From positions 5,181,501-5,245,500 of the forward strand of contig JAWUZG010000018.1 in NCBI GenBank assembly GCA_036785705.1: a stretch of 64,000 nt of DNA, given 5' to 3'. Of this stretch, positions 62,501-64,000 are shown piece by piece; position 1 is the stretch's first letter, and each line of letters begins with the position of its first letter. The translations under genes and the position numbers were made by a program. The DNA comes from Acanthornis magna. Taxonomy: Eukaryota > Chordata > Aves > Passeriformes > Acanthizidae. The notes beneath the pieces are model-generated. The model had not been told where the DNA came from and did no database searches. It saw nothing but the letters and a program-made list of their open reading frames with translations.

Positions 62501-64000
62501 AGGACAGGCTTGGCAAAACCTGTATTAACTGTGAGAGAACACTTGGGGAGCATCTTTCCCTCGGCTCTCCTGTTCTCGGATTGCAGAGAACCAGCCTGTA
62601 TTGCCTTTCAGAAAAAAAGGAAGAGGTAAGGAAAAGCAATCATTTCAATGTTAACAAGGCCAGGTATCCATCCCTGGAGGCATGGGATGCCTTCGGGAGC
62701 TTTGTAACTGCCACAGTTCTAAGGAAGCAAACGGTAAGTAAGGTGGCAATATGAAAAGATGGCTCTGATTAGTGGCACACCCTGTGTTGTCTTGGCTCAG
62801 AAGTGTGAAGTTGGAAACAATCACAGACTGTTAGCTTTTAGCTGAAAGGAATGTTTTTTTAGTAAAGATAGCTTCTTAGCCAGACCAAGAGCGGTCTTAA
62901 ATATTAATAATTTTACCACCACTTGTTCAAGGTCAATTAATCAAAATGATCACTCTCAACACATTTCAGTTTTAAAAAACCCAAACAAAAAGCCTGGAAT
63001 TCTGTGACTGTTGTTTATAGTCCCATTGGAAAAATGGATAAAAACTATCTTGTTAAACTTTACCCGTATTTTTTTCCTGAATGTCTTTTTCCTTGCCAGA
63101 GATAGTGTTGTCTGTGGTTTTTCTGCCTCTATTCTTTCTTCTTTTCTAATGAGGTACCATAATTCAGGATGTCCCAATAGCAGCTCTTTTTCTTGCGATT
63201 GAACTTTCCTAAAGTTTAACCTTCTTTGCTAAAAAAAAAAAAAAAAGCAACGACCCAGCATGAAGTATTAACTTTCTTTGAACTGTTTTGCCTCTTTTAA
63301 TAAAGTCCAATAGGTGACATCATCCTATGGGAAAAAAAACAGATCAATACAGCTGAACACCTATCATTAGATATTATGGAGTCAGGGGTGTCATTATTAT
63401 CTTTAGCAATTTTGTGTATCAATAGGGAATCCAACAAGTGTCTCCTGCCTGCATTTTTGCAGATCTGAAGGAAGCAGGCAGAGCTCCTTATCCCCAATAT
63501 CCAGAATGAAGACCAGGAGCTCTGGCAGTGAAAAAGGCAAAAGGGGAAGTGATTCCATGCTACATTAAATGTAGTATCAGTGATCTGCCACATCACATTC
63601 TGTACTATCAGTGCTGATCAGCAGCATTATTTCACTGTCATACATGTGTGTGATTTCACCATCACCTCTGAGCTCTTCATAAGTGACACAGTCTTTTCTT
63701 GCCTCCTTCCTCACAGCTGGGAAACAGCTGTGTGTAAATCTTGCATATAAACTGTAAGTCTATTTATGAGGCCTTGGTAGCCCAGAAGAAAACACAAAGA
63801 TGTTTGGCATAGAGCTTAAGCCACCTTCATCCCCATAAAACAACAGGAAAATTGTGTCGCAGTAGCACAGATTTGAAGACCTGGTGAACCACAAGGATAC
63901 TCACCAAACACATGACAGAATAAACAGACACACTGTAAAAATATATCCCTTAGCTGATCCTGCTAATCTCACTTATTATGACTATTTCGGCAACAGCCAA
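62501..64000. other. 3' flank / intergenic, no gene recognised
   Basis: AT-rich sequence with a further A run near 63231-63246 and an AATAAA at about 63299. No exon of a neighbouring gene is seen. Confidence 0.55.

Overview
This is a stretch of vertebrate nuclear DNA, almost certainly from a bird. The evidence is long GT-AG introns, AT-rich non-coding sequence, one GC-rich CpG island, and interspersed repeats dominated by 5'-truncated CR1 LINEs with the typical bird 3' tail. I cannot name the species. The window shows two protein-coding genes arranged head to head, matching the ACOX3-TRMT44 neighbourhood of human 4p16.1.

Layout: 1-14058 is intergenic, with no gene that I recognise. It holds CR1 fragments (about 4209-4730, 12177-12633 and 12804-12930) and a 503-bp solo LTR (13178-13680) flanked by a 4-bp target duplication. 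TRMT44 (tRNA uridine-44 2'-O-methyltransferase) runs on the minus strand from its start codon at 30528 to its stop at 14059. Its 11 coding exons give a 669-residue protein. ACOX3 (peroxisomal branched-chain acyl-CoA oxidase) runs on the plus strand from its start codon at 32809 to its stop at 62096. Its 17 coding exons give 706 residues ending in the peroxisomal signal S-R-L. I also infer a non-coding first exon ending at 30616. From 62097 to the end is the 3' UTR and intergenic sequence.

Every exon was placed by reading codons across splice junctions. All phases join, no frameshift or internal stop was seen, and both reading frames appear intact. The two genes share a CpG island at about 29990-30830 that probably acts as a bidirectional promoter. 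Their products work in unrelated processes: cytosolic tRNA modification, and peroxisomal beta-oxidation of methyl-branched fatty acids.

I found no previously undescribed gene system. The non-genic signals most worth a second look are a perfect 23-bp hairpin just upstream of ACOX3 exon 10, a 50-bp tandem duplication in the promoter-proximal part of TRMT44 intron 1, the solo LTR, a DR1 (PPAR-like) site in ACOX3 intron 1, and the overlap of the TRMT44 stop codon with its likely polyadenylation signal.
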